A stretch of DNA of 38,735 nt from Bacteroidales bacterium. Lineage in GTDB: Bacteria; Bacteroidota; Bacteroidia; Bacteroidales; UBA4181. Below are positions 1 through 8,130 of this stretch, piece by piece. How positions within the stretch are numbered: the first letter of the stretch is position 1; each line of letters starts with the position of its first letter. Where the stretch lies: contig JAFWVY010000004.1 in the NCBI GenBank assembly GCA_017523725.1, positions 1 through 38,735 on the forward strand, in the 5' to 3' direction. Both the position numbers and the translations under genes were made by a program. Under the pieces are notes generated by a model. The model worked only from the letters and a program-made list of their open reading frames with translations, ran no database searches and had not been told where the DNA came from.

Positions 1-1
1 C

Positions 2-595
2 ATGTACCCCAACAAGGTGCACGGCAGCCGTCCTAATTATTACTGGGAGGGCCGTCCCATCGTGCTGATAGACCTGACGCAGAATATTCTCCCGAGTGGG
101 TATAATCCCGACTTTCAGTCAATCGACCAGGTGTATGTGGCCACCGACCCCTATGCACGGGTGGAGACCTTCGAGTACCTCCAGCAGTTCCCTGTGTACT
201 GGGAGGCCATCTTCGACATGATGATGGACGGGATAGATTTCTCTCGATCGTCCAGTTCTTCTTCCGGATTCAAGATGAACTGTGTTCTTGTGCTCTACAC
301 GCGCAAGCGGACCTACGAGCCCAAGCCCGGCATCCGTTGGGTGAAGTGGCAGGGATATCTCGACCTGGCCGGGTTCCACAGCCCGGACTATGCGTCGTTC
401 AACAAGGACGACCCCTTCGACGTGATGGAGAGCGAGTACGACGCCCGGAGCACCCTCTACTGGAACCCCGCCGTCAAGACCGACGAAGAGGGGCACGCCA
501 AGGTCTCGTTCTACCGCTCCGACCGCCGCGGCGCCATGCACGTCAGCATCCAGGGCATCACGCCGGACGGAAGGATGGGGATGCTGGAACAGTAA
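2..595 (+). CDS. C-terminal part of a large envelope protein (MG2/TonB-plug, carboxypeptidase-regulatory-like type)
   Basis: The gene runs in from the left edge; only about 197 C-terminal residues are visible, and the ATG at base 2 is simply the first Met in the window. The tail, with TLYWNPAVKTDEEGHAKVSF followed by a beta-rich stretch ending ISIQGITPDG-like (here VSIQGITPDGRMG), resembles the last Ig-like/macroglobulin-like domain of large Bacteroidales outer-membrane proteins that combine carboxypeptidase-regulatory, MG2 and TonB-plug domains. That assignment rests on remembered family texture, not an alignment. A serine run (SSSSSS) lies near residue 85. No membrane segment is visible in the fragment. 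Function beyond an envelope location cannot be given. Confidence 0.6.
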   Translation: MYPNKVHGSRPNYYWEGRPIVLIDLTQNILPSGYNPDFQSIDQVYVATDPYARVETFEYLQQFPVYWEAIFDMMMDGIDFSRSSSSSSGFKMNCVLVLYTRKRTYEPKPGIRWVKWQGYLDLAGFHSPDYASFNKDDPFDVMESEYDARSTLYWNPAVKTDEEGHAKVSFYRSDRRGAMHVSIQGITPDGRMGMLEQ

Positions 596-693
596 AAGCG
601 GCCGGACAAAACTACAGCTTCGTTGCCGTATACATGAGCCGGCAGTGGCATACAATGGCGTTGAAGAAATGACGGAATAACAGCCGGATTTTA

Positions 694-701
694 TATCTTT
701 G
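694..701 (+). promoter_or_regulatory. Bacteroidetes -7 box for the gld operon
   Basis: TATCTTTG matches TAnnTTTG and lies 24 bases before the gldA ATG. No convincing -33 TTG is found at the usual spacing, so the assignment rests on the -7 box and its position between the preceding stop and the operon. Confidence 0.6.
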
Positions 702-725
702 CAGGCGTAAAAAAGAATCCGGCAT

Positions 726-1655
726 ATGGACATTGTTGTCAGTCATCTAACCAAGACCTACGGGACACAGCGCGCCGTTGACGACGTGTCGTTCCGGGTG
801 GCGGCCGGCCAGATTACGGGCTTTCTCGGCCCGAACGGCGCCGGCAAGACGACGACCATGAAATCCATGGTGTGCTACATCACACCCGACAGCGGCGACA
901 TCACCATCGGTCCGTACTCCATCCGCGAGCATCCCGGCCAGGTGCGGCGCAACATCGGCTATCTGCCGGAACTGAATCCGCTCTACGAGGACATGCCCGT
1001 GGTGGATTTCCTGCATTTCATGGCTGCCCTGCAACAGGTGCCGAAGCGGGAGATTCCCGGCCGCACGGCCGAAATGATCCGCCTGTGCGGCCTCACGGCC
1101 GAAAAGCACAAGAAAATCGGCGAACTGTCGAAGGGGTACAAGCAGCGCGTCGGGCTGGCCCAGGCGCTGATCCACGACCCGGCAGTGCTCATCCTGGACG
1201 AGCCGACCTCCGGGCTCGACCCGAACCAGATGGTCGAAATCCGCGAACTGATACGGACGGTCGGAAAATCCAAGACCGTATTGCTTTCATCGCATATCCT
1301 ATCGGAGGTGGAGGCCACCTGCGACCGCATCGTCGTCATCAACAAGGGCCGGATCGTGGCCGACGGCACGGCGGCTGAACTGCGCAGCACGGCATCCGGC
1401 CGCGAAAGGCTGCGCGTCCGCATCGAGGCGCCGGAAGGTGCCGATGTGCCGGCACTGCTGCAGGCGCTGCCTTCGGTCGAAAAGGCCGAATGGGATGCAG
1501 ATGCCCGGGCCTGTCTTGTCACCGCCATCCCGGATGCATCGGCCCGGAACGAGATTTTCGCACTCTGCGTCGCACAGAAATGGCAGCTCACCGAAATCAC
1601 CGGCATCGAGACATCGCTCGAAGACGTCTTCAGGATGCTGACCACCCCATCATAA
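726..1655 (+). CDS. gldA: GldA-type ABC transporter ATP-binding protein
   Basis: A 309-residue ABC ATPase of the exporter type. Visible motifs are Walker A GPNGAGKTT (residues 35-43), signature LSKGYKQ (134-140), Walker B LILDEP (155-160) and the switch region SSHIL (near 193). The C-terminal roughly 90 residues form the extra domain typical of the GldA/CcmA/DrrA group. It energises the permease encoded next (GldF) together with GldG. In gliding Bacteroidetes these proteins are motility-associated; non-gliding gut Bacteroidales keep the operon, where the substrate is unknown. First gene of an operon with 8- and 6-base gaps to the next two genes. Confidence 0.87.
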   Translation: MDIVVSHLTKTYGTQRAVDDVSFRVAAGQITGFLGPNGAGKTTTMKSMVCYITPDSGDITIGPYSIREHPGQVRRNIGYLPELNPLYEDMPVVDFLHFMAALQQVPKREIPGRTAEMIRLCGLTAEKHKKIGELSKGYKQRVGLAQALIHDPAVLILDEPTSGLDPNQMVEIRELIRTVGKSKTVLLSSHILSEVEATCDRIVVINKGRIVADGTAAELRSTASGRERLRVRIEAPEGADVPALLQALPSVEKAEWDADARACLVTAIPDASARNEIFALCVAQKWQLTEITGIETSLEDVFRMLTTPS

Positions 1656-1663
1656 CATCCACC

Positions 1664-2377
1664 ATGAATCCTGTAAAGATTATATTCAAACGAGAGCTGT
1701 CGGCGGCGTTCCATTCGCTGTCGGGCTATATCGTCATGGTGGCCTTCCTGGGGTTCACCGGTTTCTTTACGTGGTTCTACGGACGTGACATCTTCTTCGT
1801 GGGACAGGCGTCATTGGCCACGTTCTTCAACATTGCCTACTGGACGCTGTTCTTCTTCATCCCCGCCCTCACGATGCGCTCCATCGCCGAGGAGAAAAAA
1901 ACCGGCACCATCGAGACCATGCTCACCAAGCCGCTGCGCGCCTCCGACTGGATCATGGGCAAGTTCTGGGCGCTGACGGCTCTCATTGCCGTCACGCTGG
2001 CCTGCACCCTGCCCTACTATGCCACGCTGGCGGTCATCGGCGACATCGACCACCGCACGGTGCTGTGCGGCTATCTGGGCCTGATGCTGATGAGCGGTGC
2101 CTACATCGGCATCGGCATCTTTGCCAGCAGCCTGACCGACAACCAGATCGTCGCGTTTCTGCTGACGCTGCTCATCGGCATTTTCTTCCATGTGCTGTTC
2201 CAGATTTTCTCGTACAGCCTCTCGGGCTGGTGGGGCGGTTTCTTCGATGCGCTCAACATGCGGACGCATTACGAGGCCGTAGTGCGGGGCGTCGTCGATT
2301 CGCGGGACATCATCTATTTCGTATCCGTCGCGCTGGCGGGTCTGCTTTCGGCCGAAGCGGCCATCTCAAAAAGATAA
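1664..2377 (+). CDS. gldF: GldF-type ABC transporter permease
   Basis: A 237-residue membrane protein beginning MNPVKIIFKRELSAAFHSLSG, with about six hydrophobic segments in the ABC-2 permease pattern. The motif RSIAEEKKTGTIETMLTKPL after the second segment is the cytoplasmic coupling stretch characteristic of GldF and related permeases. The start ATG lies 8 bases after the gldA stop; a longer upstream open frame is an overlap with gldA in another frame and is not used. It forms the membrane channel of the transporter powered by GldA, with GldG as partner. Confidence 0.85.
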   Translation: MNPVKIIFKRELSAAFHSLSGYIVMVAFLGFTGFFTWFYGRDIFFVGQASLATFFNIAYWTLFFFIPALTMRSIAEEKKTGTIETMLTKPLRASDWIMGKFWALTALIAVTLACTLPYYATLAVIGDIDHRTVLCGYLGLMLMSGAYIGIGIFASSLTDNQIVAFLLTLLIGIFFHVLFQIFSYSLSGWWGGFFDALNMRTHYEAVVRGVVDSRDIIYFVSVALAGLLSAEAAISKR

Positions 2378-2383
2378 CCGGCC

Positions 2384-3883
2384 ATGCAGAAGAAAACAGG
2401 ATACACCCTTCTCACAGCGCTGCTGCTTATCGTGGCGCTCAACGTGGTCTCCAGGCTGTATTCAGTGCGGCTGGACCTCACCGAAGACCGCGCCTACACC
2501 CTCAATCCGGTGACCCGGCAGGTGCTGCGGTCGCTCAAGGAACCCGTCACCATTACGGCCTACTTCACCAAGGACCTGCCGCCCGACCTGACCAAGACCA
2601 AGGAGGATTTCCGGGCATTGATGGCCGAATACGAGGCCATAGCAGGACGCAACCTGGTGTTTGACATCATTGACCCTGCCGACGATAAAACGCTCGAAGA
2701 AAAGGCTTACAAGGCCAAAATCCAGCCCCACGTGCTCATGGTGCGCGAAAAGGACCAGAGCATCCAGCGCGTGGTCTATCTGGGCATCGTCGTGCAGTAT
2801 CTGGAGCACGAGATTGCGCTGCCGCTCCTTCAGCCCGGCATTTCGCTCGAATACTACATCACCATGGCCATCCAGGAGATGTCCGACCCGGCCAAGCCGC
2901 GCATCGCCCTGCTGCAGGGGCACGGCGAGCTCCGTCCGGAGGAAATGTTCCAGGCCAATGAAATGCTGAATGCACTCTACCGGATGGACACCGTCCGTCT
3001 GTGCGACAGCATCCTCAGTCGCGACCGCTACGCCGCCATAGCCATCCTGCATCCCCGGCAACCTTTCAGCGACGGAGAACTGCAGATGCTCGACCGGTAT
3101 CTGGCTTCCGGCGGCAATCTGTTCGTCAGCCTGCAGACGGTGACATTCGACTATGCAGCGGCCGAGGCGGTCCGGCTCGAAACGGGCCTCGACCGGTGGC
3201 TGCACACCAAGGGCGTGGACATCGCGCCGCAGCTGGTCATCGACACCGAATGCGGCACCATCGGGGTGCTGCAGCAGGGTACGGACGGAACGGCCAGGGT
3301 GCCTTTCCCCTTCTTCCCTGTCATCAAACGGTTCGAAGAACATCCCATCACGTACGGCATGACATCGCTGGTGATGCAGGAGGTTTCGCCCATGACGTTC
3401 AACGACAGCGTACAGGCGGTTTTCACGCCGCTGATGCGCACATCCCGGCAGACCGGGCTGGTCGGGCTGCCCTACCACATCATGATAGACCGTAACTGGA
3501 ACAGCACCGACTTTCCGCAAGGCGGACTGGTAACGGCGGCCACGGTCGAGGGACGTCTGGCCGGCACGGCGTCGAACCGCATGGTGGTCGTCGCCAACGG
3601 TTCGTTCCCGGTCGGGGCAAAAGACGTGAACATCATCGCAGACAACGCCAACCTGCTGCCCAATGCCATAGACTGGCTCACCGACGACACCGGATTCATC
3701 GCCCTGCGTTCCAAACATACGGTGTCGCGCAATATCCAGCAGCTTTCGGACAGCACCCGGATGTGGCTGAAATGGGGCAATTTCCTGTTGCCGATGCTCG
3801 GTATCGCCGCGTTCGGACTGCTGCTCATGCATCGCAGCAGCCGCCGGCGCCAGCGCCGCATGCAACCCGATTACACCGATTAA
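2384..3883 (+). CDS. gldG: GldG-family ABC transporter substrate-binding-like protein
   Basis: A 499-residue protein with an N-terminal membrane anchor (residues 6-25), the family start RLDLTEDRAYTLNPVTRQVL and a second hydrophobic helix close to the C-terminus (about 465-482) followed by a basic tail (SSRRRQRR). This is the layout of the GldG/Gldg-type auxiliary proteins: a large periplasmic domain held between two membrane helices. It starts 6 bases after gldF and is translated in the same operon. In some Bacteroidetes GldF and GldG are fused or differently ordered; here they are separate. Cargo is unknown. Confidence 0.83.
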   Translation: MQKKTGYTLLTALLLIVALNVVSRLYSVRLDLTEDRAYTLNPVTRQVLRSLKEPVTITAYFTKDLPPDLTKTKEDFRALMAEYEAIAGRNLVFDIIDPADDKTLEEKAYKAKIQPHVLMVREKDQSIQRVVYLGIVVQYLEHEIALPLLQPGISLEYYITMAIQEMSDPAKPRIALLQGHGELRPEEMFQANEMLNALYRMDTVRLCDSILSRDRYAAIAILHPRQPFSDGELQMLDRYLASGGNLFVSLQTVTFDYAAAEAVRLETGLDRWLHTKGVDIAPQLVIDTECGTIGVLQQGTDGTARVPFPFFPVIKRFEEHPITYGMTSLVMQEVSPMTFNDSVQAVFTPLMRTSRQTGLVGLPYHIMIDRNWNSTDFPQGGLVTAATVEGRLAGTASNRMVVVANGSFPVGAKDVNIIADNANLLPNAIDWLTDDTGFIALRSKHTVSRNIQQLSDSTRMWLKWGNFLLPMLGIAAFGLLLMHRSSRRRQRRMQPDYTD

Positions 3884-3892
3884 AACGACGCC

Positions 3893-4519
3893 ATGCTCGA
3901 AAAACTGAATCCGCGCACCCTGCTGCTGCTCACGGGCATTCTTGCCATCCTGGCCGTGGCGGGCACCCTCCGGCGCCAGAAAACAGCCGCAGGCAACTTC
4001 GACGCCACACCCACCCGCACCATCGACACGGCTGCCGTCACCTCGGTGGTCATCTGGCCGCAATATGTGTTCGTCAACCGGACCAACACGCTCGACCGCA
4101 CAGCCGACGGCTGGACCATCACCCGCGACGGCAACGTCATGCCGGCCTCGCCACAGGCCGTCCGCGAGATGCTTTCCGCCCTGATCGGCATCCGTGCCTC
4201 GCGCGTTGTCTCACACAGTGAGGCCGACTGGGGCCGTTACGGACTGGACGCAGAAACCGGCACCCGCATCCATGTCTTTGCCGGCAAGGAACTGCTTCTG
4301 GATTTCCGGCTCGGCAGGCTGTCGATGTTCGACCGCGACGGCAGCGACCCCGAGATTACGGCCAAGATAGGATTCGACCCGCGATACATCGACACATACA
4401 TGCGCATAGAAGGCGATCCGACTGTGTACATGGCCGACGGATTCTTCTCCCACAACTTCACCCGGCTGTGGGAAGAATGGGTCGACACGCTCCGTACCAC
4501 GCCCGCCATCCTGCCTTGA
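3893..4519 (+). CDS. DUF4340 domain-containing protein
   Basis: A 208-residue protein with one N-terminal membrane helix (about residues 8-23) and a periplasmic DUF4340-like region. Features seen are a TDxxxV-like start (TIDTAAVTSVVI), ADGWTI, WGRYGLD and the beta-rich GTRIHVFAGKELLLDFRLG. DUF4340 proteins accompany GldG-type ABC systems in many bacteria, which fits its place 9 bases downstream of gldG as the last gene of the operon. The molecular function is unknown; an accessory periplasmic role for the transporter is inference from context. Confidence 0.75.
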   Translation: MLEKLNPRTLLLLTGILAILAVAGTLRRQKTAAGNFDATPTRTIDTAAVTSVVIWPQYVFVNRTNTLDRTADGWTITRDGNVMPASPQAVREMLSALIGIRASRVVSHSEADWGRYGLDAETGTRIHVFAGKELLLDFRLGRLSMFDRDGSDPEITAKIGFDPRYIDTYMRIEGDPTVYMADGFFSHNFTRLWEEWVDTLRTTPAILP

Positions 4520-4533
4520 AACTGGTTTTGTAC

Positions 4534-4564
4534 TTGCAAGGGTCTCCCGCAAAACGTATCTTTG
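4534..4564 (+). promoter_or_regulatory. Bacteroidetes promoter upstream of the glycosyltransferase gene
   Basis: TTG at 4534-4536, a 20-base spacer and TATCTTTG at 4557-4564 match the TTG/TAnnTTTG promoter. The predicted transcript has a leader of about 75 bases before the TTG start codon of the next gene. Confidence 0.72.
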
Positions 4565-4646
4565 CAGCCCGAACAATCAAGAAGGCATAGAGAAATCCCT
4601 GTCTTTCAGAAATATATTTATATTTACCTGCCTAAACGGTACCGCA

Positions 4647-5462
4647 TTGAAAGTTTCGCTTGTCATTTCCACCTATAACCGCCCCGATGCACTCGAACTC
4701 ATTCTGAAAAGCGCCTTTCGCCAGACGGTGCTGCCCGATGAGATTGTCATCGGCGACGACGGCTCCGGTCCCGCCACCCGCCAGGTCATCGAACAGATGC
4801 GGAAAGAAAGCCCGGTGCCGCTGATTCACGTATGGCACGAAGACAAGGGCATCCGCATCAGCGAAATACGCAACAAAGCCATCCTGGCCTCCAGCGGCGA
4901 CTATATCATCCAGATAGACGGTGACATCGTCATGGAGCGCCATTTCATCAGCGACCACCTGTCCGTGGCCGAGCCCGGCCATTTCGTCACGGGAAGCCGG
5001 GTATCCCTGAGCCCGCGCGCCACCCGGCGGCTGCTGGCCGGCAGACAACAGCCCGACTGGCGTGTGGTCCGGCTGGGGTATATCTGGAATTTTGTCCGGC
5101 TCAGGCCTATGAGACAACTTCTGCAGCACCGTTACAAGCAGGACGACCATTGGTACGTCCGGGGATGCAACATGGCATTCTGGCGGACAGATTTCTTCGC
5201 TGCCAACGGTTACGACGAACAGATTGTCAACTGGGGGCACGAAGACAGCGAACTGACGTTCCGCATGGGGAATGCCGGCATCAAAAAAAACTTCCTCAAA
5301 TTCGCGGGGGTAGCTTTCCACCTATACCACGAAAATGCCTCCCGTGCCTATGAACAAGGGCACCGGCAAATCGTGGCCGATGTGTGCCGGACGGCGCGCA
5401 CCCGCTGCGAATACGGGGTGGACCGGCATATCGGCGACAATTCGTACCGGGTGGACCGGTAA
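4647..5462 (+). CDS. Glycosyltransferase family 2 with galactosyltransferase-type C-terminus
   Basis: A 271-residue GT-A fold enzyme. The N-terminus MKVSLVISTYNRPDALE, the metal-binding DGD (91-93) and the C-terminal WGHEDSELTFRM (196-207), typical of the Glyco_transf_7C/chondroitin-synthase-like group, are all visible, so a nucleotide-sugar-dependent transferase is well supported; donor and acceptor are not. The start is a TTG: no in-frame ATG exists between the promoter and the conserved N-terminus. Its TAA stop at 5460-5462 directly abuts the stop of the convergent GH115 gene, leaving no intergenic base. It is probably cytoplasmic and may act on envelope glycans (inference). Confidence 0.82.
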   Translation: MKVSLVISTYNRPDALELILKSAFRQTVLPDEIVIGDDGSGPATRQVIEQMRKESPVPLIHVWHEDKGIRISEIRNKAILASSGDYIIQIDGDIVMERHFISDHLSVAEPGHFVTGSRVSLSPRATRRLLAGRQQPDWRVVRLGYIWNFVRLRPMRQLLQHRYKQDDHWYVRGCNMAFWRTDFFAANGYDEQIVNWGHEDSELTFRMGNAGIKKNFLKFAGVAFHLYHENASRAYEQGHRQIVADVCRTARTRCEYGVDRHIGDNSYRVDR

Positions 5463-8012
5463 TTACTGCGCCGGCTGGCGCGTCACAGGACTCTCCTCTC
5501 CGTACAGATAGGTTTTGCGGTAGCCGCCGCAATCGAGCACGATTTTCTCGAACACGGTACCCGGTTCGAGCGGCCGGATGGTGAGTGTATGCAGACCCGC
5601 CGCCACCTTACCGGCAAAAGTCACCGTGTTATCGGTGACCCGCCGTGCCACAGTGGGATAATACACCGAATAAAGATTAGCCGGCTGTTCGTTGAGGCGC
5701 TCGTTGAAATTCACGATCTGCTCCTCCCCGTCGTCGAGACGGATGGCATAACGGTGCCCCTCGCGGCGGGCAAAGGCCAGCGTAGCGTTCACCGCCACCA
5801 CCGCCTTCAGCTGTTCCACATCTTCCGGCAGACTGAAGCGGTACGTCAGCGAGGCACCGTCGGTCGGTGCCGTATAAGGCTGCAGGGAAACACCACTCAG
5901 GGTCCGCCCCATGTACGGGATGACGGTCCAGCGGGCACCGGACGCATCGGTCGCGGCGAAATAATGCTCCGCCTCCATCGTCCCCGTGCCGCCGCGCGCT
6001 TCGAACACATAGCCGCCCGTTCCCGCCGCGTCGCCCAGACGGGATACCCGCGGCAGGACATCGGCCGGGAAGTTGTCGTTCCAGGACGTATAGCCGATGT
6101 GTTTCTGAATCATCATGCCATCCCACTTGCCGCCGGACATCACTTTGTTATACTCTTCCGAGAGTTCCTTGTCGCGGGCGAAATCGCGCTCCACACGGTC
6201 GGCCCAGAGGTCGGCCTCGGGCAAGCCGGCCGCATAGAGTTTGTGGTTCATGGCCTGCGCATAGTACATATCGTAAACATTCGCCAGCGCCTGCACCGGG
6301 AACAGCACCAGCTGCCGGTAGGCATCGCGGACGGACTCCGGCAGCGTAAGATACTGCCGCAGGGCCTCCGCCTCGAGCCGGACATAGTCGTCGGCAACCC
6401 GCCGCCACTCGCCGCTCTCCAGGTCGTAAGTATTGCGGTCGAGCATCTCGGCCGTGACGCGGCCACTGTACTTGCACGAAAGATTCAGAATCCGGGCCGC
6501 CTCGGGTGCCGCCGCCTCGCCGAACTGCTGACGGCAGAAACGGAGGGTATGGTCCAGGAGGTTCTCCGCGGTAAAGGCCTGCGGATTCCAGGCCATGTCC
6601 ATGAAGAGGTCGATGGGATATTCCATAGGCTTCAGGTCGCCGACATTGAGCACCCAGAGACGGTCGACGCCATAGTCGTACGTCAGCCGGAGCTGGTCCC
6701 ACATATGCTGTATAGGAGTAACATTCAGCCATTTGGAATTGCGGGGAGCCCCTACGTAGTCCACATGGTAGTACATGCCCCAGCCACCGGCGCGCTGCCG
6801 TTCGGCCGCTCCGGGCAGCCAGCGGATGTCACCCCAGTTGTCGTCGCTGAGCAGAATCGTCACATCGTCGGGCACACGCAGGCCTTCCTCATAGTACGAC
6901 TGCACCTCCTTGTACAGAGCCCAGACCTGGGGACGCTGCTCCGCCGGCCGGCCGGTCACCTCGCGAATAATGCGACGCTGGTCGGCAAACAGCGACTCCA
7001 TCATGCGGATATTGTCCGCGGTGCTGCCCTGCAGTGCCTCGTCGCCGTCGCCGCGCATACCGATGGTGATGAGATCCTCGGTGTTCCGGGCCCGCTCCAT
7101 GCCCTCGCGGAAGAACCGCTGGAGCTCCGTCTTGTTCTGCGTGTAGTCCCATACCCCGCCGTAAGCCTGCCGGTTGCGGGTCCATTCCTGGTGGTTGCGC
7201 GCCATCGGTTCGTGATGCGAAGTGCCCATTACAATGCCCATCTCGTCAGCCACCGCGGAGTTCTCCGGATCGTCAGCATAGAAGGCCCATCCCCACATGG
7301 CCGGCCACAGGAAATTGCCGCGCAGGCGCAGAATCAGTTCGAAGACATCGGCATAGAACGCATGTCCGCCGAAGTCGGTGCCGTAATGATTCTTGACCCA
7401 GGTCGTCAGACACGGGGCCTCGTCGTTGAGGAACAGGCCGCGGTAGCGCACAGCCGGCTCACCTGCCGTATAGGTGCCGCGCGCCATCGAGAGGTCGCGG
7501 TGCTGCACGGGCGGCACATCGGCCCAGAAATACCAGGGCGAAACGCCGATCTGCTCGCTGAGCTCATAGATGCCGTACATGGTTCCGCGCCGGTCGCTGC
7601 CGGCGATGACCAGGGCTTCCGGCACCCCGTCCATCGGCGCATCCACCACCGTCATCACATATTTCTCACGCTTGCCCTGCAGAGACTTCTTATCCAGTTT
7701 CCCCTTCCGGACCAGACGGTCGATCAGAGGCGTACCGTACGTCCCGACAATAATCACCGGACCACCCGCCGGAGAGGTTTCCCAGACCGCATCCGTACCG
7801 CATACGCGCCCGAAATCCTTGAGCAACGTCCTGATGGCCCGGGGCACGCCGGGAAAATCTGTCTCATCGGCCAGCACCGGCGTCGGCCGGCCGGCCACAA
7901 TCAGCGGGAAACGGCCGTCTGCAAGCGTTTCGTCAACGATACCTTCATGGTCCATGGCCCGCAGGGACACGACACAGCAAAGCACACACACAAGGAGCAA
8001 TATCTTTCTCAT
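5463..8012 (-). CDS. GH115 family xylan alpha-1,2-glucuronidase
   Basis: An 849-residue secreted hydrolase. The start at 8012 was chosen because it gives a Sec signal peptide (KILLLVCVLCCVVSLRA, cleavage after about residue 20) and lies behind a promoter; the open frame further upstream is non-coding. The central region is recognisable as Glyco_hydro_115 from RGLFLNDEAP, LRLRGNFLWPAMWGWAF, MGTSHHEPMARN and ITIGMRGDGDEA, followed by a beta-sandwich C-terminal part (GH115C). GH115 enzymes remove (4-O-methyl)glucuronic acid from xylan, including internal positions. It probably works with the GH10 xylanase and CE1 esterase elsewhere in the window. Its own transcription unit diverges from the tannase-like gene. 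Confidence 0.9.
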   Translation of the reverse strand: MRKILLLVCVLCCVVSLRAMDHEGIVDETLADGRFPLIVAGRPTPVLADETDFPGVPRAIRTLLKDFGRVCGTDAVWETSPAGGPVIIVGTYGTPLIDRLVRKGKLDKKSLQGKREKYVMTVVDAPMDGVPEALVIAGSDRRGTMYGIYELSEQIGVSPWYFWADVPPVQHRDLSMARGTYTAGEPAVRYRGLFLNDEAPCLTTWVKNHYGTDFGGHAFYADVFELILRLRGNFLWPAMWGWAFYADDPENSAVADEMGIVMGTSHHEPMARNHQEWTRNRQAYGGVWDYTQNKTELQRFFREGMERARNTEDLITIGMRGDGDEALQGSTADNIRMMESLFADQRRIIREVTGRPAEQRPQVWALYKEVQSYYEEGLRVPDDVTILLSDDNWGDIRWLPGAAERQRAGGWGMYYHVDYVGAPRNSKWLNVTPIQHMWDQLRLTYDYGVDRLWVLNVGDLKPMEYPIDLFMDMAWNPQAFTAENLLDHTLRFCRQQFGEAAAPEAARILNLSCKYSGRVTAEMLDRNTYDLESGEWRRVADDYVRLEAEALRQYLTLPESVRDAYRQLVLFPVQALANVYDMYYAQAMNHKLYAAGLPEADLWADRVERDFARDKELSEEYNKVMSGGKWDGMMIQKHIGYTSWNDNFPADVLPRVSRLGDAAGTGGYVFEARGGTGTMEAEHYFAATDASGARWTVIPYMGRTLSGVSLQPYTAPTDGASLTYRFSLPEDVEQLKAVVAVNATLAFARREGHRYAIRLDDGEEQIVNFNERLNEQPANLYSVYYPTVARRVTDNTVTFAGKVAAGLHTLTIRPLEPGTVFEKIVLDCGGYRKTYLYGEESPVTRQPAQ

Positions 8013-8038
8013 AGCAGGAGTTGTTTCGAACGATTCTA

Positions 8039-8046
8039 CAAAGATA
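8039..8046 (-). promoter_or_regulatory. -7 box of the GH115 gene
   Basis: On the minus strand TATCTTTG lies 26 bases before the GH115 ATG. No clear -33 element is seen. It is arranged back-to-back with the -7 box of the esterase gene about 60 bases away. Confidence 0.6.
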
Positions 8047-8101
8047 GCAAATCGGAGAATCAGGATGGCATAACACTGTGACAGCTTTCCGGCTTTTTTC
8101 A

Positions 8102-8109
8102 TATCTTTA
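8102..8109 (+). promoter_or_regulatory. -7-like box of the tannase-like gene
   Basis: TATCTTTA (one mismatch to TAnnTTTG) lies 21 bases before the ATG at 8131. With the opposing box at 8039-8046 it forms a compact divergent promoter region, which may allow joint control of the two secreted hydrolases (inference). Confidence 0.45.
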
Positions 8110-8130
8110 GGGTTCCATTCATCCTTTGCC

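Noticed and set aside
2462..4063. Long minus-strand frame opposite gldG
   Set aside because: It overlaps a conserved protein with membrane anchors and lacks recognisable domains; shadow of the real gene.
5589..8081. An 830-codon open frame on the plus strand across the GH115 gene
   Set aside because: It is antisense to a well-supported secreted hydrolase and is explained by GC-rich codon usage. It has no domain resemblance, promoter or consistent start.
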